A program made the position numbers and the translations under genes. The notes below the pieces were generated by a model that did not search any database, was not told where the DNA came from, and saw only the letters and a program-made list of their open reading frames with translations. This document shows positions 8,959 through 18,300 of a DNA stretch of 64,000 bases, piece after piece. Numbering within the stretch: the first letter of the stretch is position 1; the number at the start of each line of letters is the position of its first letter. This DNA comes from Nocardia acidivorans NBRC 108247 (GTDB taxonomy: Bacteria > Actinomycetota > Actinomycetes > Mycobacteriales > Mycobacteriaceae): positions 1 through 64,000 of the forward strand of contig NZ_BDAW01000042.1 of assembly GCF_001625085.1 (NCBI RefSeq). The letters are read 5' to 3'.

Positions 8959-9984
8959 TCAGGCGGGCTGGTGCCCGGCGGGCACCCGCTCGGCGGGCAG
9001 TGGCGGCGCGGGCGGTGTGCCCTTGCCGAAGGGGTTGCCGCCCAAGGCTTCCCGGCCGTGCGGGGTCAGCCAGTTGCCCAGCTCCGGACCCTTGGGGACG
9101 ATCCGCGTGGGATTTATATCGGTGTGCACGATGTAGTAGTGCTGTTTGATCTGGGTGAAGTCGGTGGTGTCACCGAATCCCGGGGTCTGGTACAGATCCC
9201 GGGCATAGCCCCACAGCGCCGGGAACTCGTCCAGCTTCTGGCGATTGCATTTGAAGTGCCCGTGATACACCGGATCGAAGCGCGCGAGCGTGGTGAAGAG
9301 CCGCACATCGGCTTCGGTGATGGTGTCGCCCACCAGGTATCGCTGATTGGTGAGTCGTTCCTCGAGCCAGTCCAGCGCCGTGAAGAGCCGGTCGTACGCC
9401 GCGTCGTAGGCCGCCTGGTCCCCGGCGAATCCGCACCGGTAGACGCCATTGTTGACCTCGGTGTAGACCCGCCGGTTGACCAGATCGATCTCCTCGCGCA
9501 GCTCCCGCGGATAGAGCAGCGGCGCTCCCTCCCGGTGGTACCGCGTCCATTCGGTGGAGAAGTCCAGCGTCATCCGCGCGTAGTCGTTGGTGACGACCTG
9601 CCCGGTCGAGACCTCGACGATCGCGGGCACCGTGATGCCGCGCGGATACTCCGGATACCGCGCCAGATACGCATCGCGCAGGAAGTGGATGCCCAGCACC
9701 GGATCCACTTCGCCGGGATCCAGATCGAAGGTCCAGCTGCGCTTGTCGTGGGTGGGACCGCAAAGCCCCAGGGACAGCACCGATTCCAGGCCGAGTAGCC
9801 GTCGCACGATGAGTGTGCGATTGGCCCACGGGCAGGCCCGCGCCGCGATCAGGCGGTACCGGCCGGGTTCGACGGGGTAGCCGTCGCGGCCGTCCGCGGT
9901 GATCCGCGTGGTGATGTAGTTGGTGTCCCGCTTGAATTCGCCGGGCTCCACGTATGCGCCCTGCTCCGATTCCGAGGTGGTCAC
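8959..9984 (-). CDS. Xi-class glutathione S-transferase / S-glutathionyl-hydroquinone reductase family protein
   Basis: A 341-residue protein of the ECM4/YqjG family. The catalytic Cys-Pro-Trp of Xi-class enzymes is present (ACPWANR, Cys51), and the C-terminal all-helical GST domain is recognisable (YLVGDTITEADVRLFTTLAR). Family members reduce glutathionyl-(hydro)quinones. Mycolic-acid actinomycetes use mycothiol rather than glutathione, so the real thiol is probably mycothiol (inference). The start is a GTG at 9984. It is divergent from the enoyl-CoA hydratase-like gene, with 88 bases between starts. The tail after about residue 310 is Pro-rich. Confidence 0.88.
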   Translation of the reverse strand: MTTSESEQGAYVEPGEFKRDTNYITTRITADGRDGYPVEPGRYRLIAARACPWANRTLIVRRLLGLESVLSLGLCGPTHDKRSWTFDLDPGEVDPVLGIHFLRDAYLARYPEYPRGITVPAIVEVSTGQVVTNDYARMTLDFSTEWTRYHREGAPLLYPRELREEIDLVNRRVYTEVNNGVYRCGFAGDQAAYDAAYDRLFTALDWLEERLTNQRYLVGDTITEADVRLFTTLARFDPVYHGHFKCNRQKLDEFPALWGYARDLYQTPGFGDTTDFTQIKQHYYIVHTDINPTRIVPKGPELGNWLTPHGREALGGNPFGKGTPPAPPLPAERVPAGHQPA

Positions 9985-10072
9985 CCGGCCAGTCTGTCAG
10001 ATGGGTCCGATGCGCGGCGATGGCGGCGAGCCGGGTCTGTTCCGGCGAAGTGACTGCGCATACATTCAGTTC

Positions 10073-10867
10073 ATGACCGACTCCAAGCCCACCCGTCTGG
10101 AACGCATTGTCACCGAGGGCGGGGCGCAGGCCGCGATCCTGACGATCGCGCATCCGCCGCTGAACCTCTTCGACAAGGCCCTCTTCGAGGCGATCGCCGC
10201 CGATATCGAGGAGCTGGCCGCCGACCCGCCGCGCGCGGTACTGCTGCGCGCCGAGGGCAAACTCGTCTCCGGCGGGGTGGACGTGCACGTCTTCGACGGG
10301 TTGTCCCCGGCCGAGGGCGCACAGCTGTGGCAGACGCTCTTCGCGCGCATCATCCATCCGCTGGAGGCGCTGCCCTGTCCGGTCATCTTCGCGGCGCATG
10401 CGCTGTGCCTGACCGCGGCCTTCGAGATCGCGCTGGCCTGCGACATCATTCTGGCCGCGCCCAAGGCGAAGTTCGGTCTGGTGGAGACGGTGGTCGGGCT
10501 GACCCCGTCCATGGGCGGTCCGCAGCGGCTGGCCGAGCGCGCCGGTTCGGGGCGCGCCCGCGAATTCGTCATGACCGCCGATCTCTACGACGCGCGGACC
10601 ATGGCGGACTGGGGCGTGGTCAACGCGGTGCACGAGGACGTCGACACGGCGGCGCGCACCTTGCTGGCCAAACTCGCCGAGGGTCCGACCCGCGCGCACG
10701 CCGCCACCAAGGAGATCATCGGCGCCTGGCGTTCGGGCGGTGTGGCGCATGCCGATTCGGTGACGTCGCAGGTGTCGGGCCAGCTGTTCGCCACCGACGA
10801 TCTGCGCGGGGCGGTCAAGAGTTTCCTCGAGGTCGGTCCGGGGAAGGCCAAGTACACCGGGCGCTAG
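10073..10867 (+). CDS. Enoyl-CoA hydratase/isomerase family protein
   Basis: A 264-residue crotonase-fold protein. SGGVDVHVF (66-74) stands at the first oxyanion-hole position and FGLVETVVGLTPSMGGPQRL (134-153) carries a catalytic-type Glu138. The second oxyanion element reads AAHALCLTAAFEIALACD (107-124) and lacks the usual Gly-Gly-Gly, so CoA-ester chemistry may be altered. The ATG at 10073 is preferred over longer starts because the fold begins immediately after it. The next gene on the strand, a truncated adenylate-forming protein, starts 111 bases downstream. Confidence 0.85.
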   Translation: MTDSKPTRLERIVTEGGAQAAILTIAHPPLNLFDKALFEAIAADIEELAADPPRAVLLRAEGKLVSGGVDVHVFDGLSPAEGAQLWQTLFARIIHPLEALPCPVIFAAHALCLTAAFEIALACDIILAAPKAKFGLVETVVGLTPSMGGPQRLAERAGSGRAREFVMTADLYDARTMADWGVVNAVHEDVDTAARTLLAKLAEGPTRAHAATKEIIGAWRSGGVAHADSVTSQVSGQLFATDDLRGAVKSFLEVGPGKAKYTGR

Positions 10868-10978
10868 TCGTTTCCGTGCCGTGACGTCTCGACTACGTTT
10901 GCCGACAATCCGCCCATGGATGTGATGTGCATCATATAGTCACTGGTGCCTGCAGGCTCGAGGCGCTCGGAGGGACGG

Positions 10979-12217
10979 ATGTCGCAGTTACTGGTCGAAT
11001 ACCCGCACTCGCGAAATGCCTGGTGCGACAACCCTGTTGCGCGCGGCACCGATGGCGTCCTGCGCTATGGGAACCTGACGCCCGCGCTCACGGAGTTGCT
11101 CGATATTCAGGTGCACACGTTTGCCGCGCGGGAGGCGGTGGTCGAGATCGGCGGCCCCCGCCTCACCTATCGCGAGCTCTGGTACTCCGCCTCCCGGATC
11201 GCAGGAGGATTGCAGGAGCACGGAATCGGTTACGGGGACCGGGTCGCAGTGCGATTGCCGGTGGGCGCGCGCTGGGTGCAGGCGTTCCTGGGCGCGCTGC
11301 TCTCGGGCGCGGTGCCGGTGCTGGTGCATGACGGTTTGCCGGATGCGGTGGCGGAGCGGGTGATTCGCGATGCCGCCGCCGACTACATCCTCGACGGCGG
11401 CGGTCGTGCGGCGAATTACCGTGCGGCGCTGCCCGATGGCGCGGCCTTCATCGACGACGGCGCCTCCCTGGGTGAGCTGGCGCTGCTCTGCTACACCAGT
11501 CCGGGCCCCGAGGTCGGGCCCCGCGGGGTGGAGCTGACCAATGAGAACCTGCTCTCGGCAATCCGTTCCGTGGTCGGCGCGCTGGAGTTGCCCTCGGAGG
11601 GGCTGCGCAATCTGGTGCTGCTGCCGCTGGCGCACGCCAGCGGCTGTGTGGATCAGCTGCTGCCGACCTTCGCGGTGGGCGGCACGGTGGTGCTGGCCCC
11701 GGATCCGGCGGCCATCGCGAAAGCCCTTGTGGCCGAGCGAATAGATATGGTCTCCGCGACCCCCAGAATATTTGCGGGCCTACTGCCCGAACTCGCGGGC
11801 CAGCGGCTGGACCGCGTCAGACAGGTGTGCAGCGCGGGGCATCGCGCCGAACTCGCCGCCGCCGATCCCGCCACCTCGGATTCGGTGGCCGCCACCCTGC
11901 GCGAAGTCTTCCCAGCGGCCCGGCAGTGGTCGGTCTGGGGAGCCACCGAGACCAGCGGTATCGGCCTGGCCCGCGATGACGGTGCGGCCCCGCGCGATGT
12001 GCTCGGATTCCCTTTCGGTGGAACGGAACTCGCGCTCTTCGGTCCGCGCGCCGGGACCGGGCACGGCGAACTGCTGTGCCGCGGCCCGAATGTGGCCCCG
12101 CGCTATTGGAATGATCCGCAGACCACCGAATCGCGCTTCACCGGCCCGTGGTTCCACACCGGCAATCATGTGAGCATCGATCCGGACGGTCTGGTTCGCC
12201 GCGCCCCGGCGGAGTAG
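10979..12217 (+). CDS. Adenylate-forming (AMP-binding) family protein, C-terminally truncated and degenerate
   Basis: A 412-residue protein with the large N-terminal domain of acyl-CoA synthetases: LTYRELWYSASRIAGGL at 62-78, A5 motif GATETSG (321-327) and A7-like WFHTGNH (391-397). It ends 15 residues after A7, so the ~110-residue C-terminal domain with the catalytic lysine is missing. The ATP P-loop is also abnormal: CYTSPGPEVGPRGV (171-184) replaces YTSGTTGxPKGV, and the A7 Asp is Asn. It is probably not an active ligase. The reading frame is clean, and I see no remnant of the C-domain in the 60 bases before the convergent phosphatase gene. The ATG has GGAGGG six bases upstream. Confidence 0.82.
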   Translation: MSQLLVEYPHSRNAWCDNPVARGTDGVLRYGNLTPALTELLDIQVHTFAAREAVVEIGGPRLTYRELWYSASRIAGGLQEHGIGYGDRVAVRLPVGARWVQAFLGALLSGAVPVLVHDGLPDAVAERVIRDAAADYILDGGGRAANYRAALPDGAAFIDDGASLGELALLCYTSPGPEVGPRGVELTNENLLSAIRSVVGALELPSEGLRNLVLLPLAHASGCVDQLLPTFAVGGTVVLAPDPAAIAKALVAERIDMVSATPRIFAGLLPELAGQRLDRVRQVCSAGHRAELAAADPATSDSVAATLREVFPAARQWSVWGATETSGIGLARDDGAAPRDVLGFPFGGTELALFGPRAGTGHGELLCRGPNVAPRYWNDPQTTESRFTGPWFHTGNHVSIDPDGLVRRAPAE

Positions 12218-12277
12218 CGCCGCTGGCTCCGGCGGCGTCCGCTCGGCCGGTGTCGCCGCCACCCGATCGGGCACCCG

Positions 12278-13012
12278 CTATTCGATCATGCGGGCGCGCA
12301 GGGCCTCTCGCTGATCCGGGGTGATGCCGATTTCGGCGAGGTATCCGTCCAGGCCCCCGTACATCTCGTTCATGGTTCTGGTGCCCGATTCGAGGTACTC
12401 GGGCCGCACGCCGAGCAGATCGTCGGAGAGCTCCTCGTCGGTTTCGCCCGCCATGAAGGCGCGCAGGGTGGGGACGGCGTCATTGCTGAGCAGGTAGTCG
12501 GCGTAGACGTCTTCCTCGATCACATCGACCGCGCGCAGCAGGGTGGCCACTGCCCAGCCGGTGCGATCCTTGCCCGCGGCGCAGTGCACCAGGGCGCTGC
12601 CGGTGAGGGCGGAGTCGGCCAGGGCCTTGATGGCCGAGTGGGCCTCGGGCATGGCGGGGAAGAGGCGGTAGACCTCGAGCATGTGATTGGCCGCGGTGAC
12701 GTGGCGGCGCGCCTCGTGCGGTGGGGTCTCGCCCATGCGCGGATCGAAGGGGGTGACGTGCAGGCGCACCTGTTCGGGCAGGGCGTCATGGCCGATCAGA
12801 TCGATTTCGGCGAAGCCGCGCAGATCGTGCACATCGGTGATGCCGAGTTCGAGGAGTCGGGTGCGGCCCGCATCGTTCAACCGGCTGAGCTGGGCCGAAC
12901 GGAGCAGTACTCCGTCGCGCACATGGGAACCGCCGGTGGTGCGGGCCCCGCCCACATCGCGGAAGTTGAAGGTGCCGGTGAGCAGGAGGGGATCGTGGCG
13001 CGCTGAAGTCAC
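12278..13012 (-). CDS. Tyrosine-protein phosphatase, MptpB-like
   Basis: A 244-residue phosphatase with the CX5R P-loop HCAAGKDRTG (Cys144, Arg150). The Lys-Asp within the loop is typical of the MptpB (M. tuberculosis PtpB, Rv0153c) and atypical dual-specificity/lipid phosphatase family. The N-terminal FNFRDVGG motif also matches that family. MptpB is secreted and acts on phosphotyrosine and phosphoinositides, but no signal peptide is visible here. The start is a GTG at 13012. It is convergent with the truncated AMP-binding gene and divergent from the gene at 13445. Confidence 0.9.
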   Translation of the reverse strand: MTSARHDPLLLTGTFNFRDVGGARTTGGSHVRDGVLLRSAQLSRLNDAGRTRLLELGITDVHDLRGFAEIDLIGHDALPEQVRLHVTPFDPRMGETPPHEARRHVTAANHMLEVYRLFPAMPEAHSAIKALADSALTGSALVHCAAGKDRTGWAVATLLRAVDVIEEDVYADYLLSNDAVPTLRAFMAGETDEELSDDLLGVRPEYLESGTRTMNEMYGGLDGYLAEIGITPDQREALRARMIE

Positions 13013-13444
13013 CCGATCAGGCTATCGGTGGGCGTCCGAACGCAGTATGACGAATGCGCTTGCGGGATGTGAATTTCGTGTCGTGACCGGCGCGTTGCGA
13101 ATCCTCGGCCGGTTCGGACCTGTGCGTTCGAGCACAGTCGCTATCTTTAGGGGGACGGCCGTCCGTAAAATACCGCTCGGTCCTAATGTCCGCTTTACCG
13201 GGCGGTCTGGGAATTTCAGCCATTCCCATTCGATCGCGAGCGAGTAGCGATTAGGTAACGAAACAATCCTCCGGTACGAAATCGGCTATCAAAGCTGGTC
13301 ATCGACCCAGAAAACGACGTATCGTGGATACCTGTTGAACGGGTACGCCGGGTCCTGCTCGGGGATCAGTGCTGATCTGCACACCCGTCGAGCGAGCCGC
13401 GCAAGCGAGATGCGCGAGTTCTTTTTCGCTAAAGGGAGTCGTCG
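13013..13444. other. Divergent intergenic region, no gene seen
   Basis: This 432-base stretch lies between the divergent starts of the phosphatase gene and the TetR-like gene. I find no convincing ORF on either strand. It holds a perfect 12-bp palindrome (13153-13164) flanked by A-rich sequence, and presumably the promoters of both genes. Confidence 0.5.
13153..13164. promoter_or_regulatory. Perfect 12-bp palindrome, candidate operator
   Basis: GGACGGCCGTCC is self-complementary and lies 141 bases upstream of the phosphatase start, between two divergent genes. The position fits a dyad-binding regulator, but no second copy was seen in the window. Confidence 0.25.
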
Positions 13445-13930
13445 TTGAGCGCTAGTGGAGAAATCGTCCAGGTCGGAGTGCGATCGGCCATGACCGAGGC
13501 CATCGAGAAGGCCGCCGCGTCGCTCGATATCACCGGTAGTCGTGCTCTTCGAGTGCTGTTGCACGCGGGTGTGAGCACGCTCTGGCCGATGCTGAAGTCG
13601 TCGCCGGATCGGCAATTGCGCGCCTATGAGTCCACGCTGGCGGTGCTGCGCCGGCGGTGGCGGGAGGGCGATCAGACCGTCTGCGTCCCGGATCCCGCGG
13701 GTGCGGCGATGTTCCGCGAGCTGGATACCGAGGTCACCGAATTCCTGAGTCTGTGCGCGGAGCGTTCGGGAACGCAGTGGCTGGAGCCGGTGGACGCCAT
13801 TGCCGCGTACCTGCTCGCGGTGATCCAGGGCATGGTGTTGCGCTGGCTGGCCGATTGCGATGACGAGATATCGCTGGTCGTCCTGGATGACCTGGTGTCG
13901 TACCTGTCCACCAAGGCCGTCGACCTCTGA
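13445..13930 (+). CDS. Stand-alone TetR-type ligand-binding-domain-like protein lacking an HTH
   Basis: A 161-residue helical protein. Its C-terminal two-thirds look like the all-helical effector domain of TetR regulators: RELDTEVTEFLSLCAERSG, then WLEPVDAIAAYLLAVIQGMV and LDDLVSYLSTKAV. The N-terminal ~45 residues do not contain the TetR helix-turn-helix, and an in-frame TAA lies just upstream of the start, so the DNA-binding domain is not simply misannotated. The start is a TTG at 13445, supported by AAAGGGAG six bases upstream. It could be a regulator that lost DNA binding or a heterodimer partner. The family assignment is by pattern only. Confidence 0.6.
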   Translation: MSASGEIVQVGVRSAMTEAIEKAAASLDITGSRALRVLLHAGVSTLWPMLKSSPDRQLRAYESTLAVLRRRWREGDQTVCVPDPAGAAMFRELDTEVTEFLSLCAERSGTQWLEPVDAIAAYLLAVIQGMVLRWLADCDDEISLVVLDDLVSYLSTKAVDL

Positions 13931-14018
13931 TTCGGGCCACCGATCCCGGATTCGAGCTGCCGGGTTTCGGGTTGGCCGAATGCTGGACGCATGACCAGTT
14001 TCGTGGTCGAATGAAAAG

Positions 14019-15191
14019 GTGAGCGAACCGTCGCCTATCGCCGGGCTGCACGCGGCGACCGCCGAACTCGACCCGCCCCTGGCCGCCGTCGACCTGGCCG
14101 CCCTGCGCGCCAATGCCGCCGATCTGGTGCGCCGCGCGCGGGGGGTGCCGATCCGGGTGGCCAGTAAATCCGTGCGCTGCCGCGCCGTACTCGAAGAGGT
14201 GCTCGGCAGCGATCTCACCGCCTCCGGCGGATTCGCCGGAATCATGGGTTACTCACTCGCCGAAGCCATTTGGCTGGCCGGACTGGGCGCCCGCGATATC
14301 CTGCTCGGCTATCCGACCGTCGATCGGGGCGCGCTGGCGAAGCTGGCCACCGATCCGGTGCTGCTGGAGTCGATCACGCTCATGATCGACGATATCGATC
14401 AGCTGGATCTGATCCGCGCCGTCATCGGCGAAAAGGTCTCTCCCCGTGTGTGTATCGATGTGGACGCCTCGCTGCGCATCGGACCGCTGCACCTGGGTGT
14501 GCGCCGCTCGCCGATCCGCACGCCCGAGCAGGCCGCGCGGATCGCGGGGGTGGCGCGGCGGCGCGGGTTCACCGTCGTGGGCGTCATGACCTATGAGGCG
14601 CAGATCGCCGGGCTACCGGATTCGAATCCCGCTGTGCGCCTGGTGAAGCGGGCCTCGGCCTTCGAAATCGGCCGTCGTCGCAAGCAGGTCGTCGATGCGG
14701 TGCGCAGTGAGGTCGGTGTGCTGGAGATCGTGAACAGCGGCGGCACCGGCTCCATCGAGGTGAGCGTCTCCGATCCCGATGTCACCGAGGTGACGGCGGG
14801 CTCCGGCCTGTATCTCCCCACGCTGTTCGACGGCTACCGCAATCTGGCTCCGCGCCCGGCCATGTACTTCGCGATGCCCGTGCTGCGTCATCCGGCCGAC
14901 GGCATCGCCACGGTCTATTCCGGCGGTTATATCGCCTCCGGCCCGGCCGGTGCCGCGCGCGTCCCGAAACCGGTGTGGCCCAAGGGATTGAGCCTCATCG
15001 GCACCGAGGGTGCGGGCGAAGTCCAGACTCCCCTGACCGGGGCGGACCACCTCGCCATCGGCGATCGCGTCTGGTTCCGGCACGCCAAGGCGGGTGAACT
15101 CCTGGAACGCTTCAACGAGGTCCAACTGGTCGCCGACGGCGTCCGCACTCGGGTCCCCAGCTACCGGGGCGAGGGCCAGAACTTCGGCTGA
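14019..15191 (+). CDS. Alanine racemase-fold PLP enzyme (D-threonine aldolase/amino acid deaminase-like)
   Basis: A 390-residue fold-type III PLP enzyme. The N-terminal TIM barrel has the PLP lysine in VASKSVR (Lys50) and a Gly-rich phosphate-binding element NSGGTGSIEV. The C-terminal domain carries the D-threonine aldolase-like signature GDRVWFRHAKAGELLERFNE with a His-x-K pattern. Relatives cleave or deaminate D-hydroxy amino acids with PLP and often a divalent metal. The exact substrate is unknown. The start is a GTG at 14019, overlapping an AAAAGG. The gene ends before a repeat-containing spacer and a convergent helicase gene. Confidence 0.82.
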   Translation: MSEPSPIAGLHAATAELDPPLAAVDLAALRANAADLVRRARGVPIRVASKSVRCRAVLEEVLGSDLTASGGFAGIMGYSLAEAIWLAGLGARDILLGYPTVDRGALAKLATDPVLLESITLMIDDIDQLDLIRAVIGEKVSPRVCIDVDASLRIGPLHLGVRRSPIRTPEQAARIAGVARRRGFTVVGVMTYEAQIAGLPDSNPAVRLVKRASAFEIGRRRKQVVDAVRSEVGVLEIVNSGGTGSIEVSVSDPDVTEVTAGSGLYLPTLFDGYRNLAPRPAMYFAMPVLRHPADGIATVYSGGYIASGPAGAARVPKPVWPKGLSLIGTEGAGEVQTPLTGADHLAIGDRVWFRHAKAGELLERFNEVQLVADGVRTRVPSYRGEGQNFG

Positions 15192-15237
15192 GCCTCCGGC
15201 GATCTCAGCAGCAGCCAGCCCCTTCCTCCCCAGCCCC

Positions 15238-15323
15238 GCCATCCCGGCGTTTCCCCGGCCCCGCCATCCCGGCGTCTTCCCCAGCCCTGTCATCCTGGCG
15301 CGCTTTTGGCCGGGATCCACACC
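15238..15323. repeat. Three partial units of the dispersed repeat
   Basis: The core GCCATCCCGGCG or GTCATCCTGGCG recurs at 15238, 15263 and 15289 (spacing 25 and 26), each preceded by a C-rich linker. The last unit is the complete 35-bp element annotated separately. Confidence 0.6.
15289..15323 (+). repeat. 35-bp dispersed hairpin repeat, copy A
   Basis: The copy begins GTCATCCTGGC and ends GGCCGGGATCCACACC. ATCCTGGC and GCCGGGAT form an 8-bp stem with one wobble around a 9-base loop. The same 35-bp element occurs at 32152-32186 (opposite orientation) and 42973-43007. It lies between convergent genes (stops at 15191 and 15330), where it could act as a terminator. Confidence 0.75.
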
Positions 15324-15329
15324 CTCGGA

Positions 15330-18300
15330 TCACACCCGATCGAGTTGCAGCACAGCCGCCAGATCGCCGAGCTCCGTGGTCGTAGCGGGCAGGTATTCGG
15401 TGAGCAGCGGTGAGCGCACGATGATCGCCGACCACATGGCGCGGGAGATGGCGCTGGTCAGCCAGTGCCGGGACAGCAGCGCCCCGATACCGTGCGGTGC
15501 GTCCTTGGGAGCCGAGGTGGCCATGGAGACCAGCACTACGGCGGCTTCGCGGCCCTGGAAGTGATCCGCCGTGCCGACCAGGACATCCTCGATCCTGGCG
15601 CGGGACAACAGGGTTCGAATGCGCGCCACCTGCGCGTGATACGGCGCGACCACCAGAATGTCGTGCGGGTGCAGGCGACGGGTGACCGCGCCGGTCTGCC
15701 ACGGCAGGCCGAGCAGATTGCGCACCTGGCGTACGATCTCGCGCGCCTCCTCGGCGGATTCGGTGCTGTTGCCGTGGTGTTCGATGGTCACCGTGCGCAC
15801 GCCGGGCTCGATGCCCTCGAGTTCCCTTGCGAGGGTGACTGTTTCATTCGACCGCAGCCGATTGTCATAGCGCAGCCGGGAAACCGGGCCGCACACCCGC
15901 GGATGCATGCGCCAGGTGCGATCCAGGAAGTATCCGAAGGTGGCGGGCAGGGTGCGGTGCGCGCCCACCAACCGGCCCAGCGCCGATTCGTCCACGGACT
16001 CGGGATGAATGCCGTGTCCGGTGGCGGGTGCGGGATCGCCGACCAGCAGCAGATTGCGCGCGCAGAGTGCGACGGCCGCGGCATCGGCGAGCGGGAATCG
16101 GCCGGCATCGGCGATCACCAGCAGATCCAGACTGTCCCGGGCGATGCGCTCGGGATCGGTGAAATCATTCGAAAGTCCGCCCACCACACCGCCGTTGACG
16201 GCATTGTCGAGGAAGCGGCCGTATTTGGCGGCGTCGATCGGCAGCCATTCCGGGGCCACCGACTGCGCCTCGGCCTTGGCGACGAGTTCGGGCAGCACAC
16301 CCACCTGCACCACCGCGTCCAGTACGTGTTCGACCACCGCGTGCGAGCGGCCGACCACGCCGACGCGCCATTTGTACCGTGTCACAAGTCTTTCCACCAC
16401 GCGGGCGGTGATGTCGGTCTTCCCGGTGCCGGGCGGGCCCTGCACCGCAACATAGGAATTCTCCAGCTCGAGAATGGCGGCGGTGACGGCGGCGGCGTGA
16501 TCGCCGAAGACCTCCGGTAGCGGTGCGCCCCCGCGCAGCCGGGGCGGGCGGGCGCACAGCAGGTCGAAGACGGCATTGCCCGGCACTTCGGGCAGGGTCA
16601 CGAGCAGTTGGTGCGCGATATCCTCGAGCGATTCCTCCAGATTGTCATTGCGCCGCGGCGGACAGGGCGCGATGGCATTGGGCAGCTCGTCATAGGGTTC
16701 ACAGCCCTCGGGCAGCAGTTCGACGACGCGCACCACATCCTCGAAATTGGTGTCCAGGGCGCAGCCGAGCACCGTCGCGTGCGCGGCCGCGCGCCGTCCG
16801 GGCACGGCGGTCATCCCGCGGGCGGGGCGGTCGTAGAGGGTGAGGACCCGGGTGCCCGGCGGCGGGGCGTTCCCGGTGCCGAGTCTGCCGGTGAGGGTGA
16901 GATATCTGCGCATCGGGCGCTGACCGGTGCTGTGCCATTTGGTGTCCACCGTGCCCCAGTCGGCGACCAGGACGCCCGGCGTCTCGGCCCACTCCTCGAC
17001 CGGATGGTCCAGTCGGTCGTCATGCGCCCAGCTCAGCGGTTTGCGTTCGCGCCGGAAGTAGCCGACCGCGGCCGCGGTGAAGGCCGCCGCCACCTGCGCG
17101 GGTCCGCGTTCGCTGCCATCGCGATAGCCGGTCTCGGCGAATTCGCGCAACGCGGCCTCGACCTCGTCCGGTCCGGTCTCCCAGTAGTCGTAGGACATGC
17201 GGCGGGCCGGTTGCACGCCGTGCTCGCGCGCCAGCCCCAGCAGCCAATCCCGCAGCTGCCGAACGGCTTCCGGCCCGCTTCCGGCCAGGCCGTCGGCCGC
17301 GGTCCGTTCGGCCGTCATACCCTCGGCGTTCGCGGCGGTCCTGTTCGGGGGCAGCTGGCGCAGATCGTAGGAGCGTTCGCCGACGATCATGGTGGCGCGA
17401 ACGATCGGGTACAGGTCGACCAGGGCCGGAAGGAGGTCGGCCACAACGTCTTCGCCGTCCGGATAGCGTTCGCCGATCCTGCTCAGCAGGGGGCGCAGAT
17501 TGCCGCGATAGTGGTGGATGCGTAGATCCGGATGCTCCCACTGGCGTTCGCTGAGGAAATCCAGCAGGGCGTCGGCGTCATCGTCCCAGACCGGAAGCTC
17601 CGGTGCGGCAGCGCTTTCCGAACCCGGCGGGGTGCCGCCGACGCGAATGGTGAAGGTGTGCACGCGATCCGCGGACCAGTTCGACCACACCTCGAGCCGA
17701 TCCGGTGCGGCGACGCTGACGAAGAGGTCACCGCGACTGGGCCGGGGGAGGGCGGCCAGAGCCGCGGCGTCGATGAGGGTGTGCGTGGGCAGACCGGTGT
17801 GCTCGCGCTCCAGCTGGAGTTCGGCCTGGCGGCGCAGTGCGCTGAAGGTGGGTGCGGGAACACCCGTGACGGTGGCATCGGCGGCGGCGAGGCGGTCGAC
17901 GGTGGTGATACCGGCATCGCGCAACTGCGCCCGGGTGGCGGATCGCATACCCGCGACCAGCAGCAGATCCCGGCGGGTCTCGAGTTCGGCGGTGCAGGCG
18001 GAGCAGTGCCCGCACGCCAGGAACCGCCGATCCCCCCACTGCACGGGCAGGAGTTCACCGAGCTTGTCTTCCAGAATCCGGTTCAGCCGATCGCGGCGGG
18101 CCCGGTGCACCACGGCGATATCGGCCAGCGAATGCGTACTCGCCACCCCGTCCACCCATAGCCTGGCCCGCGCGGCGGGCCGGAACCCGAACCGCCGCAG
18201 CGCATCCGCGGTGGCGGCGAGGGTCAGGAGAGCCGGAATCCGGGTGTGCCGCGTCGCGACCGCCGCGGGCAGATAGTCGTGTGTCTCGGGATCGCTGTCG

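Noticed and set aside
10935-10940. TATAGT as a -10 box before the truncated AMP-binding gene
   Set aside because: No acceptable -35 element at 16-19 bases; the nearest TTGCCG is 30 bases upstream.
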